NCBI GenBank assembly: GCA_028335825.1
Contig: JAIOKI010000008.1
Location: 248,001 to 312,000, forward strand
DNA: 64,000 nucleotides
Direction of reading: 5' to 3'
From: Nosema muscidifuracis
Lineage: Eukaryota > Microsporidia > Nosematidae
Shown: one piece after another, positions 62,961 to 64,000 of the stretch
Layout: each line of letters starts with the position of its first letter
How positions within the stretch are numbered: the stretch's first letter is position 1
Program-made: the position numbers and the translations under genes
The notes under the pieces: generated by a model
The model's input: only the letters and a program-made list of their open reading frames with translations
Database searches by the model: none
What the model was told of the DNA's origin: nothing

Positions 62961-64000
62961 AAATAAAGTTAAAAATGTTCGGAAATAGAATTAAAACATC
63001 ATTAGTTTATACCTAAAGTACCTTTTGAAAATTTAGTCGAAATCATCTTTTATAATAATAAACACAATATATTTATCATATAATATATAGCCGCCTCTTT
63101 ATCTTCTAAAAATTAAAAAAATGTGTTCTGAACGTGCAGGATATTTTGGAAAACTTCTTTGAAAATTCTTTAATAATGATAGAATAGCTAACTGATATAC
63201 TAAATCTAATAGAAAATGATATCGTAATATATTATAGATTATGAATTTAAATCACCTAATTGGTGTTAATGAATATGAGAAAAATAAGAATGCAATATTA
63301 TAAAAAAAATTAATATCTATCTATTCAGAGATGTCAAAGAAGCTTCACACAGAAAATATTTATTGTATAAATGGAGTTAATTATTTACTAGTAAATAAAT
63401 TCGAAATAATGATAAATTATTGGCTCTAAATAGAATAAGAAAATCTTGTTTTAAAATGATAAAATTAACGAATTGATAGTTAAAACAAAATAATTCTATT
63501 GTAGACCTGATAAATAAAAATGAAATATGATAGACGTAGAAGCATTAAATAACTGCACCAAGATGTGAAAACTGAATATAAGATTTGTAGAGAAATAATT
63601 ATTGAAAATTAGAAGTTGGTTAATAAAGAAAACATATAATAATAAAATTTACAAGCAAAAAGAATTTGCAGCAGGGAGATTAGCCAAATTACAAATGTTT
63701 AGAGTAAAACATTCATTAACTAAAAAAATAATATGAGAAACTAAATCTTAAAATTATGAAATAGACGTATTTTGTGCTAAAGAAAATATAATGACTAGGA
63801 ATATAGAACTAATTAATAAACGCATAAAGAAATGTGATATTATGCCAAGTAGAAACTAACCCTCAACAGAGCCTTATAATGATAATTAAAAGAAGAAAAA
63901 TAATTATTTGGAATAGACATAATAAAAATCGGTAGACTATGTAAAAATATTAAGTGATTATAAATCATTTTACATAATATTTTATAGAGGTAATTAAATA
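62961..64000. other. Gene-free AT-rich DNA
   Basis: Nothing recognised up to the window end. Confidence 0.45.

Overview
The window is a very AT-rich piece of a microsporidian genome, most likely from the Nosema/Vairimorpha group. Four observations support this: (1) a complete, shortened rRNA unit (SSU about 1.24 kb, LSU about 2.5 kb, with the 5.8S region fused to the LSU) whose SSU ends match what I remember of Nosema-type rRNA; (2) intron-poor, short eukaryotic genes; (3) a run of C's just before many start codons (CCCTT-ATG, CCCC-ATG), the known microsporidian start signal; (4) reduced versions of conserved eukaryotic proteins.

Region 1 (about 1.4-19.9 kb) is the gene-bearing part. In order it holds a CorA-type Mg2+ transporter, a small RNase P/MRP Rpr2-like subunit, UPF1 helicase, a helical protein with an acidic/basic repeat tail, a mini S1-domain (Csl4-like) protein, a beta-propeller-like protein, the meiotic recombinase DMC1, a UBC7/UBE2G-type E2, a polytopic membrane protein, Pcf11, EB1 (split by a frame change), a membrane-anchored USP-type deubiquitinase (also split), tRNA-Glu(CTC) and phosphatidylinositol synthase. 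Both splits fall exactly at an A8 run. Three genes carry tandem copies of their own 3' end just behind the stop codon.

Region 2 (about 20.0-27.7 kb, minus strand) is one near-complete, apparently intact APE-type LINE with two overlapping ORFs. It is flanked by a 5'-truncated young copy joined to its tail and by another fragment joined directly to its ORF1 start. The fragment lies less than 0.1 kb from the LSU 3' end.

Region 3 (27.8-31.7 kb, minus strand) is SSU-ITS-LSU. An unusual G/T-rich, TATA-preceded island lies 0.2-0.5 kb upstream of the SSU.

Region 4 (32-64 kb) has no convincing host gene. It is a graveyard of decayed elements: two copies of a second LINE type with a restriction-like endonuclease domain (one on each strand), older head-to-tail copies of the first LINE, two decayed Merlin/ISXO2-like DNA transposases, a broken Ty3/Gypsy fossil, and stretches of decayed coding sequence I cannot name. 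A gene-dense arm, then rDNA transcribed towards the genes, then repeats fits a subtelomeric end; this is an inference, and no telomere repeat is seen.
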